A DNA stretch of 64,000 nt. It comes from JBGPLJ01 sp035644395. GTDB lineage: Bacteria > Pseudomonadota > Gammaproteobacteria > Steroidobacterales > Steroidobacteraceae. The notes below the pieces were generated by a model, which was not told the origin of the DNA, searched no databases, and saw only the letters and a list, made by a program, of their open reading frames with translations. The stretch covers positions 1-64,000 of the forward strand of contig DASQOR010000084.1 of the NCBI GenBank assembly GCA_035644395.1, given 5' to 3'. How positions within the stretch are numbered: position 1 is the first letter of the stretch; the number at the start of each line of letters is the position of its first letter. This document shows, piece by piece, positions 1-9,316 of the stretch. The position numbers and the translations under genes were made by a program.

Positions 1-11
1 TACCTCAGGAC

Positions 12-47
12 TGGAAAGGTTCCCACTCCCGGGAATAGGGCCTTTCC
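12..47. promoter_or_regulatory. Operator-like palindrome and hairpin at left edge
   Basis: Positions 12-25 read TGGAAAGGTTCCCA, a 14-bp near-palindrome of LacI-operator type. The same sequence except for the two central bases occurs at 13906-13919 upstream of the TonB receptor. In addition, GGAAAGG at 13-19 can pair with CCTTTCC at 41-47, and TTCCC at 20-24 with GGGAA at 31-35, so a transcript could fold here. There is no T-run, so it is not a convincing intrinsic terminator. The gene it would control lies left of the window. Confidence 0.4.
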
Positions 48-75
48 GGGCGTTCTGGCCGCCCTGGCGGGCCAA

Positions 76-1107
76 TCAGCCCGACCCGCGGGGCTCCGCC
101 CCGGGGGGCAGTGCCACGGAAGCGCGCCAAACCACGTTAACGGGGAACTCCCGCTCGACCGGTAGCAGGGAGTCGTAGCAGCGGTTGACGAGGAAATTGA
201 GCCCGTTCACCGTCACCTCCCGCAACGGGATGTGAACGGAAGTGAGCCGCGGCGCGGAATACTCGGCCGTCTGGGTATCGTCGTAACCGAGGACCGAGAC
301 TTCCTGGGGAACCGAGATTCCGGCCTGCTGGAAGTAGGACAGGGCTCCGACGGCCATTTCGTCGTTCGCACAGAAGAGCGCGGTGAACCGATGCTTCGAC
401 GCGAGCAGGGCCTTGGCCGACATCCACCCGCCCTCCGGCGAAAAGTCGCTGGTTGCGCTCCAGACGCCATGCAGGTCGATCTTCTGGCGCTTCAATTCCT
501 CGCGAAATCCCTTCAAGCGTGCGACGTTGTCGGGCGAGGTCTCCGGTCCGCCGATGACAGCGAGACGCCGGTGCCGGTGCTGCAGCAGAGCGCGCGCCGC
601 GGCGATTCCACCCTGCACGTGGTCGGCCGAAAAGCACTGCTCCTTGAGGCCAGGGAAGATCTGGTTGAGAACGACGATGTTCGGCTGTTCGCGTCCAAGC
701 GCCAGGACGTCCTTCTCGAGGAGCGCGTTGCACATCACCACGAGACCGTCACAGTCGCGATTGATGAGAAAGCGGATGCCTTCGATCGCCTGGCGGCGTT
801 CGTCCTCGAGGCCGTGACCGAATGCGACGACCATGTGACGGCCGCCGGTGCGCAGCTCCGCGTCGATCGTCTGCAGGATGGGCGTGTAGAACGTGCCCTT
901 GAGGATCGGAATGTAGACGCCGATCATCTGCGTCGAGCCCGAAAGGAGCGACCGCGCCGCATGCGACGGGCGGAATTTGAGCTGCTTGATCGCACGGCGG
1001 ACGCGTTCCGCCGTGGCGGGCGCCACGGAGCCTTTGCCGCTGACTACGCGCGAGGCCGTGCCGAGTCCGACGCCCGCCAGGCGCGCGACATCTTTAATCG
1101 TTGCCAT
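76..1107 (-). CDS. LacI-family transcriptional regulator
   Basis: A DNA-binding repressor of the LacI/GalR family, 343 residues from the chosen start. The N-terminus MATIKDVARLAGVGLGTASR is the classic helix-turn-helix and hinge start, so I place initiation at 1107; an upstream in-frame start at 1164 would overlap the divergent gene. After the HTH (residues 2-25) follows a periplasmic-binding-protein-like effector domain (about 60-335) ending in the usual region that contacts the sugar. It is transcribed away from the sugar ABC importer, only 36 bp apart, and probably senses a glucoside or oligosaccharide released by the GH30/GH3 enzymes. Two 14-bp LacI-type palindromes (12-25 and 13906-13919) are candidate targets. 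The ligand cannot be read from sequence. Confidence 0.93.
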   Translation of the reverse strand: MATIKDVARLAGVGLGTASRVVSGKGSVAPATAERVRRAIKQLKFRPSHAARSLLSGSTQMIGVYIPILKGTFYTPILQTIDAELRTGGRHMVVAFGHGLEDERRQAIEGIRFLINRDCDGLVVMCNALLEKDVLALGREQPNIVVLNQIFPGLKEQCFSADHVQGGIAAARALLQHRHRRLAVIGGPETSPDNVARLKGFREELKRQKIDLHGVWSATSDFSPEGGWMSAKALLASKHRFTALFCANDEMAVGALSYFQQAGISVPQEVSVLGYDDTQTAEYSAPRLTSVHIPLREVTVNGLNFLVNRCYDSLLPVEREFPVNVVWRASVALPPGAEPRGSG

Positions 1108-1143
1108 GTTGCTAGTACGGTGTGAATCAAGGTAAACAATGGC

Positions 1144-2376
1144 ATGTTGAGGATAACAATTCACGGGATTTGCGGCGCCCTGCTGCTAACGGCAAGCATC
1201 GCCTGGTCCGCGGCCCCGCGCGCGGAGGTCATGCACTGGTGGACCTCGGGCGGCGAGTCCGTTGCGGTGCGCCGCCTCGCCGCGGCCTATCGAGCGGCGG
1301 GCGGCGAATGGGTCGACACGGCCGTCGCCGGCAGCGAGCAGGCTCGCGCCGTCGCGATCAACCGCATCGTGGGCGGTGATCCGCCGACGGCCGCGCTCTT
1401 CAACACGTCGAAGCAGTTTCTCGATCTCATCGAGCAGGGCTCGCTCGAGAATGTCGATGCGGTCGCCTTGCGCGACCACTGGGACCAGATCCTTCCCGGG
1501 CCGATCCTGGCTTCGATCCGCATCCAGGGCCACTACTATGCGGCGCCGGTCAGCATCCACATGCCGACCTGGATCTGGTATTCAAAGGCGGCGTTCCGCA
1601 AAGCCGGGATTGCCGCGGAGCCAAAGACCATTGACGAGCTCTTCGCCGATCTCGACCGGCTGAAGGCCGCGGGACTCATCGCGCTCGCGCATGGCGGACA
1701 ACCGTGGCAGGAGAACATCCTGTTTCGCGCGATGCTCGCGAACGTCGGCGGCCAGGAACTCTATCTCAAGGTCGTGCGGGACCGCGATCCACGCGCCATG
1801 CAGTCACCGGCCTTTCGCCAGGTGCTGCTGAGCTTCAAGCGACTGCGCACCTACGTCGATGCTGGTGCGCCGGGGCGCAACTGGAACGATGCGACCGCGC
1901 TTCTGATCACCGGCCGGGCCGGGGTGCAGATCATGGGTGACTGGGTCAAGGCCGAGTTCGCGCTCGCCAAAATGCAGCCGGAGCGCGACTTCGGGTGCAT
2001 TGCCGGCTTCGGCGCGCGCGCGCCCTACATCGTGCAGGGCGACGCGTTCATCTTTCCGAAGAGCGGCAATGTGCGGACGCTCGCCGCGCAACGCCTTCTC
2101 GCGACCGTCGTCACGGCGCCGCGGACGCAGGTCGACTTCAGCGCCAATAAAGGCTCTATCCCGATCCGCGCCGACGTCGATCCCGCCGCGCTCGACGCAT
2201 GCGCCCGCAAGGGGCTCGCGATCCTCAAGGACCGGACTCGCCTCGTCGGCAATGACGAGGCGTATCTCACGCCGGACCAGAACGGCGCGCTTTCCGATCT
2301 CCTCACGGACTACTGGAATCGCAGCATTGCGGTCGAAACCGTGCAGGCGAAATTCAACGCGGCCCTCACCGAGTAG
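1144..2376 (+). CDS. Sugar ABC transporter substrate-binding protein
   Basis: A periplasmic sugar-binding protein, 410 residues, of the extracellular solute-binding family 1 type seen with glucose/mannose importers. Residues 1-27 form a signal peptide (MLRITIHG, hydrophobic core, cleavage after PRA); the mature protein begins EVMHWWTSGGE, a start characteristic of glucose-type binding proteins. It has no lipobox cysteine, so it should be soluble in the periplasm. It is the first gene of a four-gene importer operon (binding protein, two permeases, ATPase) and is divergent from the LacI regulator. With only 36 bp between the two starts, its promoter must overlap the regulator's 5' end. The substrate is inferred to be a product of the neighbouring beta-glucosidases. 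Confidence 0.92.
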   Translation: MLRITIHGICGALLLTASIAWSAAPRAEVMHWWTSGGESVAVRRLAAAYRAAGGEWVDTAVAGSEQARAVAINRIVGGDPPTAALFNTSKQFLDLIEQGSLENVDAVALRDHWDQILPGPILASIRIQGHYYAAPVSIHMPTWIWYSKAAFRKAGIAAEPKTIDELFADLDRLKAAGLIALAHGGQPWQENILFRAMLANVGGQELYLKVVRDRDPRAMQSPAFRQVLLSFKRLRTYVDAGAPGRNWNDATALLITGRAGVQIMGDWVKAEFALAKMQPERDFGCIAGFGARAPYIVQGDAFIFPKSGNVRTLAAQRLLATVVTAPRTQVDFSANKGSIPIRADVDPAALDACARKGLAILKDRTRLVGNDEAYLTPDQNGALSDLLTDYWNRSIAVETVQAKFNAALTE

Positions 2377-2384
2377 CCGATCGC

Positions 2385-3272
2385 ATGAGCCGCCGCGCGC
2401 GATTCGCTCCGCTCAGCGCCCACGTCGCGCTGTTGCCGATGGCCCTGACCGCGCTCATCGCCTACGTGGGCGCGACATTGTGGTCCCTGGGGGTCTCGTT
2501 CACGAGCTCGCGGACTTTTCCAGTGGACCATTTCGTCGGTCTCGCCCAGTACGTCCGATTGTTCGGCAATGATCGCTGGCTGCTGTCGCTCGGGAATCTT
2601 GCGATCTACGGCACGCTCTTCATCGCCGCGACCCTCGTGATCGGATTCGTGCTCGCGGCGCTCATCGACCGGCAGACACGGATCGAATCGGCGCTGCGCA
2701 CGGCCTTTCTCTACCCGTACGCGCTTTCCTTCATCGCGACGGGCGTCGTCTGGCAGTGGCTCTTGAATCCCGGCCTCGGCATCCAGGAGGCCGTCCGTCG
2801 TCTCGGCTTCGTGAACTTCCAGTTCGACTGGATCGTCGATCCCGACAAGGCGATCTACACGATCGTCATCGCGACGGTCTGGCAGTTCTCAGGCTTCGTG
2901 ATGGTCCTCCTGCTGGCCGGCATGCGCGGCATCGACCCCGAGATCTGGAAGGCCGCCCGTCTCGACGGCATTCCGGCCTGGCGAGTCTACGGGTCGATCG
3001 TCCTGCCGATGCTCGGTCATTCGCTCGCCACGGCCGCGATCCTGCTCCTCACCGCTGTCGTCAAACTCTACGACGCCGTAGTCGCGATGACGCAGGGGGG
3101 CCCCGGCACCGCGAGCGAAGTGCCGGCGAAATTCATCATGGATCACCTCTTCGGCCGGGCGAATATCGCGCTCGCTTCGGCCGGATCCGTCGTTTTGCTC
3201 CTCACGATTGGCCTGCTGCTCGCGCCGGTCCTTTATTGGCGCCAACGCGCGGCCAGGGCAACCGGCGCGTGA
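2385..3272 (+). CDS. Sugar ABC transporter permease (MalF/UgpA type)
   Basis: An inner-membrane permease of 295 residues with about six membrane spans. The ATPase-docking EAA loop is visible at about residues 187-205 (EIWKAARLDGIPAWRVYGS). It begins 8 bp after the binding-protein gene, and its stop codon overlaps the GTG start of the next permease (GTGA), so the two are translationally coupled. It forms a heterodimer with the next gene product to carry sugar across the cytoplasmic membrane. Confidence 0.93.
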   Translation: MSRRARFAPLSAHVALLPMALTALIAYVGATLWSLGVSFTSSRTFPVDHFVGLAQYVRLFGNDRWLLSLGNLAIYGTLFIAATLVIGFVLAALIDRQTRIESALRTAFLYPYALSFIATGVVWQWLLNPGLGIQEAVRRLGFVNFQFDWIVDPDKAIYTIVIATVWQFSGFVMVLLLAGMRGIDPEIWKAARLDGIPAWRVYGSIVLPMLGHSLATAAILLLTAVVKLYDAVVAMTQGGPGTASEVPAKFIMDHLFGRANIALASAGSVVLLLTIGLLLAPVLYWRQRAARATGA

Positions 3273-4156
3273 TCGACGCCGCATCCCTGCCCTTCACGCC
3301 GCGGCGGTCGTGGAATCCCGCGCGCATCGGCGTTTACGCCTTTCTCGTGACGGCCGCCGCAGCTTTCCTGCTGCCGCTTTACGTGATGATCGTGACTTCG
3401 CTGAAGCCGCTCGATGAGATTCGCCTTGGCAATCCGCTGGCGTTGCCCCTCGCGCCCAGCTTCGATTACTGGCGCGCGGCCTGGAGTTCGGCCTGCACGG
3501 GCGTCGACTGCGGCGGCGTCCGGGTCGGCTTTCTCAACTCGCTCGTCATCGCGCTGCCGAGCACGCTGCTCGCGATCCTGCTCGGGGCGCTGAACGGCTA
3601 CGCCCTTGCCTTCTGGCGCGCGCGCGGCGCGAACCTGCTGTTCGCCCTGCTCATGATCGGCGCGTTCGTCCCGCTGCAAGTCATGATCTACCCGATGGTG
3701 CGGCTCACGGCGGCGCTGCACATTTTCGGGAGCCTCAGCGGTATCGTGCTCGTCCACGTCGTTTTCAGCATGCCGATCATGACGCTCCTCTTTCGCAACT
3801 ACTACGCCGCGCTGCCGCTCGAGCTCATCCATGCCGCACGGGTCGACGGCGCCGGATTCCTGCGCATCTTTCTTCACGTCGTGCTGCCGCTGTCGCCGCC
3901 GATCCTCATCGTCGCTTCGATCCTGCAGCTCACCGGCGTGTGGAACGACTATCTCCTCGGCCTCGTGTTCGCCGGTCGCGAGCACCAGCCGATGACGGTG
4001 CAGCTCAACAATGTCATCAATACGACGACCGGGGCCCGCCTCTACAACGTCAACATGGCCGCAACGCTGCTGACGGCGCTCGTGCCGCTCGTGCTCTATT
4101 TCGCGTCCGGCCGCTGGTTCGTCCGCGGCATCGCGACCGGCGCGCTGAAGGGCTGA
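3269..4156 (+). CDS. Sugar ABC transporter permease (MalG/UgpE type)
   Basis: Second permease subunit, 295 residues, six membrane spans, with an EAA loop at about 184-205 (LELIHAARVDGAGFLRIFLH). I choose the GTG at 3269 because it overlaps the stop of the preceding permease as GTGA and gives a protein of normal MalG-type length; the reading frame stays open far upstream but that part is antisense-like and has no family similarity. There is a short extra stretch with two cysteines between spans 1 and 2 (about residues 74-82, SACTGVDC). Confidence 0.92.
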   Translation: MIDAASLPFTPRRSWNPARIGVYAFLVTAAAAFLLPLYVMIVTSLKPLDEIRLGNPLALPLAPSFDYWRAAWSSACTGVDCGGVRVGFLNSLVIALPSTLLAILLGALNGYALAFWRARGANLLFALLMIGAFVPLQVMIYPMVRLTAALHIFGSLSGIVLVHVVFSMPIMTLLFRNYYAALPLELIHAARVDGAGFLRIFLHVVLPLSPPILIVASILQLTGVWNDYLLGLVFAGREHQPMTVQLNNVINTTTGARLYNVNMAATLLTALVPLVLYFASGRWFVRGIATGALKG

Positions 4157-4160
4157 GCGC

Positions 4161-5237
4161 ATGGCCTCCCTCACGATCCGCAGGCTTTCGATCGCTCTCG
4201 GCGGCACTCGCATCGTCGACGACGTATCGCTCGAGGTGGCGGGCGGCGAATTCCTGGTGCTGCTCGGGCCGTCGGGTTGCGGCAAGTCGACGCTGCTGAA
4301 TGGAATCGCGGGACTCGTCGAGCCGGCGAGCGGCTCGATCCTGCTCGACGGGCAGGACATCACCCATGCGGACCCCGCGGCGCGCGATGTCGGCATGGTG
4401 TTCCAGTCCTATGCGCTCTATCCAGCGATGACGGTCGCCGGGAACCTCGGGTTCGGCCTGCGGGTACGCGGCTTGCCACGGACCGAAGTCGAAGCGCGGG
4501 TCCGGAAGACTGCGCAATTGCTGCAGCTCGAGTCGCTCCTCGAGCGCAAGCCGGCACAACTCTCGGGCGGCCAGCGACAGCGCGTCGCCATTGGCCGCGC
4601 GCTGGTGCGCGATGCGCGCATCTTCCTCCTCGACGAGCCGTTGTCGAATCTTGACGCCGGTTTGCGCGCCGAGCTGCGCCGCGAGCTCAAGCTCCTGCAC
4701 CAGCGCCTCGGCGCAACGATGATTCACGTCACGCATGACCAGGTTGAAGCGATGACGCTCGCGACGCGGATCGCGGTCATGCGCGGCGGGAGGATCCTTC
4801 AGGTTGGCGTGCCGGCCGAGGTCTACGCGCGCCCGCTCAACCGGTTCGTCGCGGGGTTTCTCGGTTCGCCGGCGATCAATTTCGTGCCCGGCATCGTGCA
4901 GGATGTGGGCGGCGCTCTCGGAGCCGTCGCGAACGGCTGCCGGGTCGAGCTTGCCCACTACGCCTGGAGCGATCCGCGGCCCGCCCACGGACGAGAGGTT
5001 ACGCTCGCCATTCGCCCGGAACATATCCGGCTCGCCGAGCGCGGCGCCTTCGAAGGGCGCGTGACGCTGGTGGAGCCGATGGGTAACCAGCAGGTCGCCT
5101 GGATCGACTGGGGCGGGAATCTCCTGTCGTGCCTCAGTCACGATGCGCGCGAGTTCCGGGCCGACGAAGCGGTGCGCTTCGACGTCGATGCAACGAAGCT
5201 CTCGCTGTTCGACAATGACAGCGAGCGGCGCCTTTAG
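4161..5237 (+). CDS. Sugar ABC transporter ATP-binding protein (MalK/UgpC type)
   Basis: Cytoplasmic ATPase that powers the importer, 358 residues. Visible motifs: Walker A GPSGCGKST (36-44), Q-loop FQSYALYP (81-88), signature LSGGQRQ (134-140), Walker B FLLDEP (155-160), H-loop HVTHD with His192. The C-terminal third (about 240-355) has the TOBE-type extension of MalK/UgpC/MsmK ATPases that serve oligosaccharide importers. It starts 4 bp after the second permease and is followed 11 bp later by the GH30 gene, so uptake and hydrolysis are probably one transcription unit. Confidence 0.95.
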   Translation: MASLTIRRLSIALGGTRIVDDVSLEVAGGEFLVLLGPSGCGKSTLLNGIAGLVEPASGSILLDGQDITHADPAARDVGMVFQSYALYPAMTVAGNLGFGLRVRGLPRTEVEARVRKTAQLLQLESLLERKPAQLSGGQRQRVAIGRALVRDARIFLLDEPLSNLDAGLRAELRRELKLLHQRLGATMIHVTHDQVEAMTLATRIAVMRGGRILQVGVPAEVYARPLNRFVAGFLGSPAINFVPGIVQDVGGALGAVANGCRVELAHYAWSDPRPAHGREVTLAIRPEHIRLAERGAFEGRVTLVEPMGNQQVAWIDWGGNLLSCLSHDAREFRADEAVRFDVDATKLSLFDNDSERRL

Positions 5238-5248
5238 GGGACAACGGC

Positions 5249-6688
5249 ATGGTCGACCAGCGCATTGTGAATGCGGCCTCCTTGAGGCCGCGGCTCGCAA
5301 TCTGCGCGCTGCTGCTCGCGGTCGGCCCGCTGGCCGGCGCCTCCGACGTTGTTCAGGCCTGGGTAACAACGGCGGACCAGAGCCGCCTGCTCGCGCGCGA
5401 GCCGGACACGTCGTTTGGCACGGCGGCGCCGCTTGCGATCCGCATCGATATCGATACCGGGCGTCGCTACCAGGAGATGGTAGGTTTCGGTGCTGCCGTG
5501 ACCGATGCCAGCGCCTGGCTCATCCAGAACCGCTTGAACGAGACGCAGCGGGCGGCCTTGCTCAAGGAATTATTCGGCCGCGACGGCGGACTCGGTTTGA
5601 GTTTCACCCGAATCTCGATCGGCGCATCGGACTTCTCACTCACGCACTACAGCCTCGATGACCCGCCCGGCGGCAAGCCGGATCCGGAACTCGCGCATTT
5701 CTCCATCGAGCCGAACCGCGCCTACCTGTTGCCCGTCCTCAAAGCGGCGCGCGCGATCAATCCCGAGCTGCGCATCGTCGCCTCGCCGTGGAGTCCGCCG
5801 GGCTGGATGAAGACTTCCGGCAGCATGGTGAGTGGACGCCTGCTTCCCGAGGCGCAGCCTGCGCTTGCGAACTATCTCATCCGCTTTGTCGATGCGTATG
5901 CCGCCGAAGGCGTGCCGATCTTCGCGCTGACGCTGCAGAACGAACCGGGGTTCGAACCCGGCAATTACCCCGGCATGAGGCTCGATCCGAAGGAGCGCGC
6001 GAGCATCATCGGGCGCTACCTCGGGCCGGCGCTCGCGCAGCGACAGTCGGCGCCGCTGATCCTCGACTGGGATCACAACTGGGACGTGCCCAGTTCACCG
6101 CTCGCGGTGCTCGCCGATCCGGTGGCATCGCGATTCGTCGCCGGCGTCGCCTGGCATTGCTACAACGGCAAGGTCGAGGCTCAGACGCCGGTGCACGACG
6201 CGCATCCCGACAAGGACGCGTACGTGACGGAATGTTCGGGTGGGGACTGGGCGCCGAACTGGGCAGACTCGTTCCACTGGAACGTCAGCAAGCTCATCAT
6301 CGGTTCGACGCGCGGCTGGTCGCGGGGCATCGTGCTCTGGAATCTCGCCCTCGATGAGAAGCACGGTCCGCACTCGGGCGGCTGCAAAGACTGCCGCGGC
6401 GTCGTGACCATCGATTCGGCAACTGGCGCGATCACGCGCAACGTTGAATACGTCGCGCTCGCGCATGCGAGCCGGTTCGTGCGGCCTGGCGCGCATCGCA
6501 TCGAGTCGACCACCGGCGTCAAGGACCTCGAGAGCGTCGCCTTCCAGAATGCGAACGATGGGTCAGTGGCGCTCATCGTCCTGAACGGTGCGCGTCGAGA
6601 ACGTCAGTTCTCCGTGGCCGCCGCGGGCAAGTCGTTTGAATTCTCGCTACCGGCCGGCGCCGTGGCGACCTTACTCTGGAATCCCTAG
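5249..6688 (+). CDS. Secreted glycoside hydrolase family 30 (glucosylceramidase/beta-glucanase type)
   Basis: A GH30 retaining beta-glycosidase, 479 residues, with a hydrophobic N-terminal export segment (about 14-31). The acid/base glutamate is in QNEP (Glu232), the nucleophile in TECSGG (Glu328), and the family hallmark VGFGAAVTDASAW lies at 78-90. The small C-terminal beta domain ends with LPAGAVATLLW. A Shine-Dalgarno AGGGG lies 9 nt before the ATG. GH30 members of this type cleave beta-1,6-glucans or glucosylceramides; the neighbouring GH3 and importer favour a glucan or glucoside. Its last 18 bp overlap tail-to-tail with the GH3 gene. Confidence 0.93.
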   Translation: MVDQRIVNAASLRPRLAICALLLAVGPLAGASDVVQAWVTTADQSRLLAREPDTSFGTAAPLAIRIDIDTGRRYQEMVGFGAAVTDASAWLIQNRLNETQRAALLKELFGRDGGLGLSFTRISIGASDFSLTHYSLDDPPGGKPDPELAHFSIEPNRAYLLPVLKAARAINPELRIVASPWSPPGWMKTSGSMVSGRLLPEAQPALANYLIRFVDAYAAEGVPIFALTLQNEPGFEPGNYPGMRLDPKERASIIGRYLGPALAQRQSAPLILDWDHNWDVPSSPLAVLADPVASRFVAGVAWHCYNGKVEAQTPVHDAHPDKDAYVTECSGGDWAPNWADSFHWNVSKLIIGSTRGWSRGIVLWNLALDEKHGPHSGGCKDCRGVVTIDSATGAITRNVEYVALAHASRFVRPGAHRIESTTGVKDLESVAFQNANDGSVALIVLNGARRERQFSVAAAGKSFEFSLPAGAVATLLWNP

Positions 6689-9316
6689 TTCCAGCCTCAA
6701 ATCGCGCGACGAAGCTCCGACGTAAACCTTGCGCCCGCTCGCGAAGACGTGCCAGGCAGAATCCGCATTCGACCAGGAGCGCAGCCGATCGGGCGCGACA
6801 TGCAGCGGCACTCGCTTCGCTTGGCCCGGACGCAGCGTGATGCGCTCGAAGTCCGCGAGCGCGCGCACCGCGAAGTCCACACCGGCCGGCGGCGCCTCCG
6901 GAGCACCGAGATAGACCTGCACGACTTCGTCGGAAGCGCGCGCACCGACGTTCTTCACGGTGCACACGACGTCGAGCCCTCCGTCTGCCGCGTGCAGGAC
7001 GGACAAGCGCGAATACTCGAATCGTGCATACGAGAGGCCGAAGCCGAAAGGAAACAGCGGTTCGATCCGCTCGCGGTCGAACCAGCGATAACCGATGTGG
7101 ATGCCCTCGGCGTACTGGGTGCGCCCGTCAACACCGAACGACGAGCGCTCCGGATGAGCCGGATCGTTCGCCGGCCCGTCTTCGAGGCGGCGCGGCCAGG
7201 TGATGGGCAGGCGGCCGGCCGGACTCACCTTGCCGGTGAGCAAGTTCGCGGCGGCCCAGCCGCCTTCATCGCCCGTGTACCACATCTCAAGCACGGCACG
7301 AACGTCCTTGAGCCACGGCATGGCGACCGGCTGGCCCGTGTTGAGCACGACGATCGTGTTCTTGTTGACCGCCGCGACTTCCGCGATCAGGCGGTCCTGA
7401 TCACCGGGCAAGCCGAAGAACGGGCGATTGCGGCTCCAGGCGAACACCACCGCAAATTTCGAGGTGCGCGCGGCTTGGATCGCGTCGGCGAACGCGCGCG
7501 CTTTCATTTCGGGGGTGACCCAGGCGAGGCGCACTTGTACGGGATCTCCGCTCGAGTCAGCCGTCGCCTCCACGGTGATGGCATGCGGGCCCGCGCTCAA
7601 TTTCACGGGGCGCCGCAGGTTGTCGAGGCCATCGGTGGTCGGGATGACGTTGTCACGATTGGCGAACACGATGTCGCCGTGCCCGCCCCACCAGCCCATC
7701 TGCGCGATGATCTTGCCATCTACGCCCAGCTTCCCGGTCGCTCCGAGAAGCTGCAGGGAGATTTCGTAGTCGCCGGCGGCCGGTACGGACAGCGTGCCGC
7801 TCCACTTGATGTTCGTGCCGGCCGGCAGTGCGCGGCCGGAACGGCGCGTGAAGTCGATATCAGTGGCCGGCGCCGTCGATGGAGCATCCACTCGCTTCAG
7901 ATTGCTGAGCGCGCTCGAAGGAACCGGGACGCCGGTCATATCGTTGGCGACGGCCAGTTTGAGCCCATCGCTCTTCGTCAGTGCCTTGAGCGCGTGCCAT
8001 GCCCCGACCTCGCGCTCGGGTCGACCGTACGATTGCTCCTGGCCGGTGACGATCGCGAAGGTTTGAAGTGCACCGGGCCCGATGAGCGCCAGCGAATCGA
8101 GATCCGCGCGCTTGAGCGGCAGGACGCCTTCGTTCTTGAGCAGCACGGCCCCGCGTTCAGTCGTTTGCTGAATGATGCGCGCGTTCGCCTCGATGTCCTG
8201 CGCGACCACCGTGTGTCGCGGCGCGTGGTCGAGCCAGCCGAATCGTTCGAGCTGTCGAAGCACGTGCCCCGTCGCGCGATCGATGTCCGCTTCGACGACG
8301 CTGCCCCGCGCGAGCGCTTCGCCCAGCTTGGCGGAAACATCTTCGGGCGGTCGCGGCGGCGCTTCGGGGCGCTGCGCAACCGGATAGCGCTGCTCCTCGG
8401 GGACCCCGAAGAACATGATCTCCTCGAGATTATCGACCTCCTCCGTCGACATTCCCGTCTCTTCCGGCTCCTTCGCCAAGGCAAGGAACGCCCAGGGACC
8501 GGTGCCCGGTTGCTCCATGTCGAGGCCGCGCGCGATGAATTCGGCTCCGTGCGTCGCGCCCCAGTCCGACGTGACGAAACCTTTAAAGGCCAGTTCACCG
8601 CGGAGGATGCCCTTGAGCGTCGCTTCGTTGCCGCACGAAAAGATGCCGTTGATCCGGTTGTACGAGCACATGATGGAAGCGACACCGGCATCGACGACGG
8701 CCTTGAAGGGCGCGATGTAGACCTCGCGCAGCGCCTGGCCATCGACGATCGTGTCATCGGCCCCGTCGTAGGCCACGTAGTGCTTGGCCTGTGCCATCAC
8801 ATTCTCGCGCTGCGCCGCCACGACGAACTCCGCCGCCATCGTTCCCGTCAGCACCGGATCCTCGCCGAGCGTGTTGTACGCGCGCTCGAACGTCGCGTCG
8901 CGGTACAGGTTGATATACGGCTGCAGGATCACGTCCACTCCGAGCGCGCGCGCATCGCGCCCGATGACCGCACCGTTGGCCGCAGCCTCTGCGCGGCTGA
9001 ATGTCGCGGCTACGGCAAGGGTCGCGGGCATCCCGGTCGATGCGCGGCGCACGAGGACGCCCGGAGGACCGTCAGCGAAACGAAGGTCTGGAATGCCAAG
9101 GCGCGGGACGCCGCGAATCCAGCCGGCCTGGCCCATGAATACGGCTTCGGGTTCGTGCGTTCCGCGAATGACGGCGAGCTTTTCCTCGCGCGTCATCTGC
9201 GCGAGTAGCCCGCGCACGCGCGGAGATGCTTCGTCGGATGGCGGCTGCCCCGCCGCAGCGGTCGCACCAATCAGGACGATTGCGAGTGCGAGGCTGCGGC
9301 GGCCCTGGGGGTTCAT
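6671..9316 (-). CDS. Secreted GH3 beta-glucosidase with PA14 insert
   Basis: A GH3 beta-glucosidase, 881 residues, with signal peptide (1-22, ending ATAAAG). The N-terminal barrel carries the KHY motif (178-180) and the nucleophile Asp251 in VTSDWGATHG. The C-terminal sandwich is interrupted by a PA14-type beta domain (about 500-604), as in plant and bacterial enzymes that use PA14 for oligosaccharide selectivity. A fibronectin-III-like domain closes the protein (about 795-870). An acidic, proline-rich insertion at about 274-330 (between the nucleophile and the barrel end) is unusual. It is the last gene of the receptor-halogenase-GH3 operon; its ATG overlaps the halogenase stop (ATGA). It likely produces glucose from oligosaccharides in the periplasm. 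Confidence 0.94.
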   Translation of the reverse strand: MNPQGRRSLALAIVLIGATAAAGQPPSDEASPRVRGLLAQMTREEKLAVIRGTHEPEAVFMGQAGWIRGVPRLGIPDLRFADGPPGVLVRRASTGMPATLAVAATFSRAEAAANGAVIGRDARALGVDVILQPYINLYRDATFERAYNTLGEDPVLTGTMAAEFVVAAQRENVMAQAKHYVAYDGADDTIVDGQALREVYIAPFKAVVDAGVASIMCSYNRINGIFSCGNEATLKGILRGELAFKGFVTSDWGATHGAEFIARGLDMEQPGTGPWAFLALAKEPEETGMSTEEVDNLEEIMFFGVPEEQRYPVAQRPEAPPRPPEDVSAKLGEALARGSVVEADIDRATGHVLRQLERFGWLDHAPRHTVVAQDIEANARIIQQTTERGAVLLKNEGVLPLKRADLDSLALIGPGALQTFAIVTGQEQSYGRPEREVGAWHALKALTKSDGLKLAVANDMTGVPVPSSALSNLKRVDAPSTAPATDIDFTRRSGRALPAGTNIKWSGTLSVPAAGDYEISLQLLGATGKLGVDGKIIAQMGWWGGHGDIVFANRDNVIPTTDGLDNLRRPVKLSAGPHAITVEATADSSGDPVQVRLAWVTPEMKARAFADAIQAARTSKFAVVFAWSRNRPFFGLPGDQDRLIAEVAAVNKNTIVVLNTGQPVAMPWLKDVRAVLEMWYTGDEGGWAAANLLTGKVSPAGRLPITWPRRLEDGPANDPAHPERSSFGVDGRTQYAEGIHIGYRWFDRERIEPLFPFGFGLSYARFEYSRLSVLHAADGGLDVVCTVKNVGARASDEVVQVYLGAPEAPPAGVDFAVRALADFERITLRPGQAKRVPLHVAPDRLRSWSNADSAWHVFASGRKVYVGASSRDLRLELGIPE

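Noticed and set aside
1144..1167. GGATAACAATT resembling half of the E. coli lac operator near the start of the binding-protein gene
   Set aside because: It lies within the first codons of the gene, lacks the other half-site, and differs from the 14-bp sites that recur in the locus; probably chance.
6749..9208. 819-codon open frame on the plus strand opposite the GH3 gene
   Set aside because: It is a by-product of high G+C codon bias; the composition (Arg, His, Asp rich) and lack of any family motif show it is a shadow of the GH3 gene.
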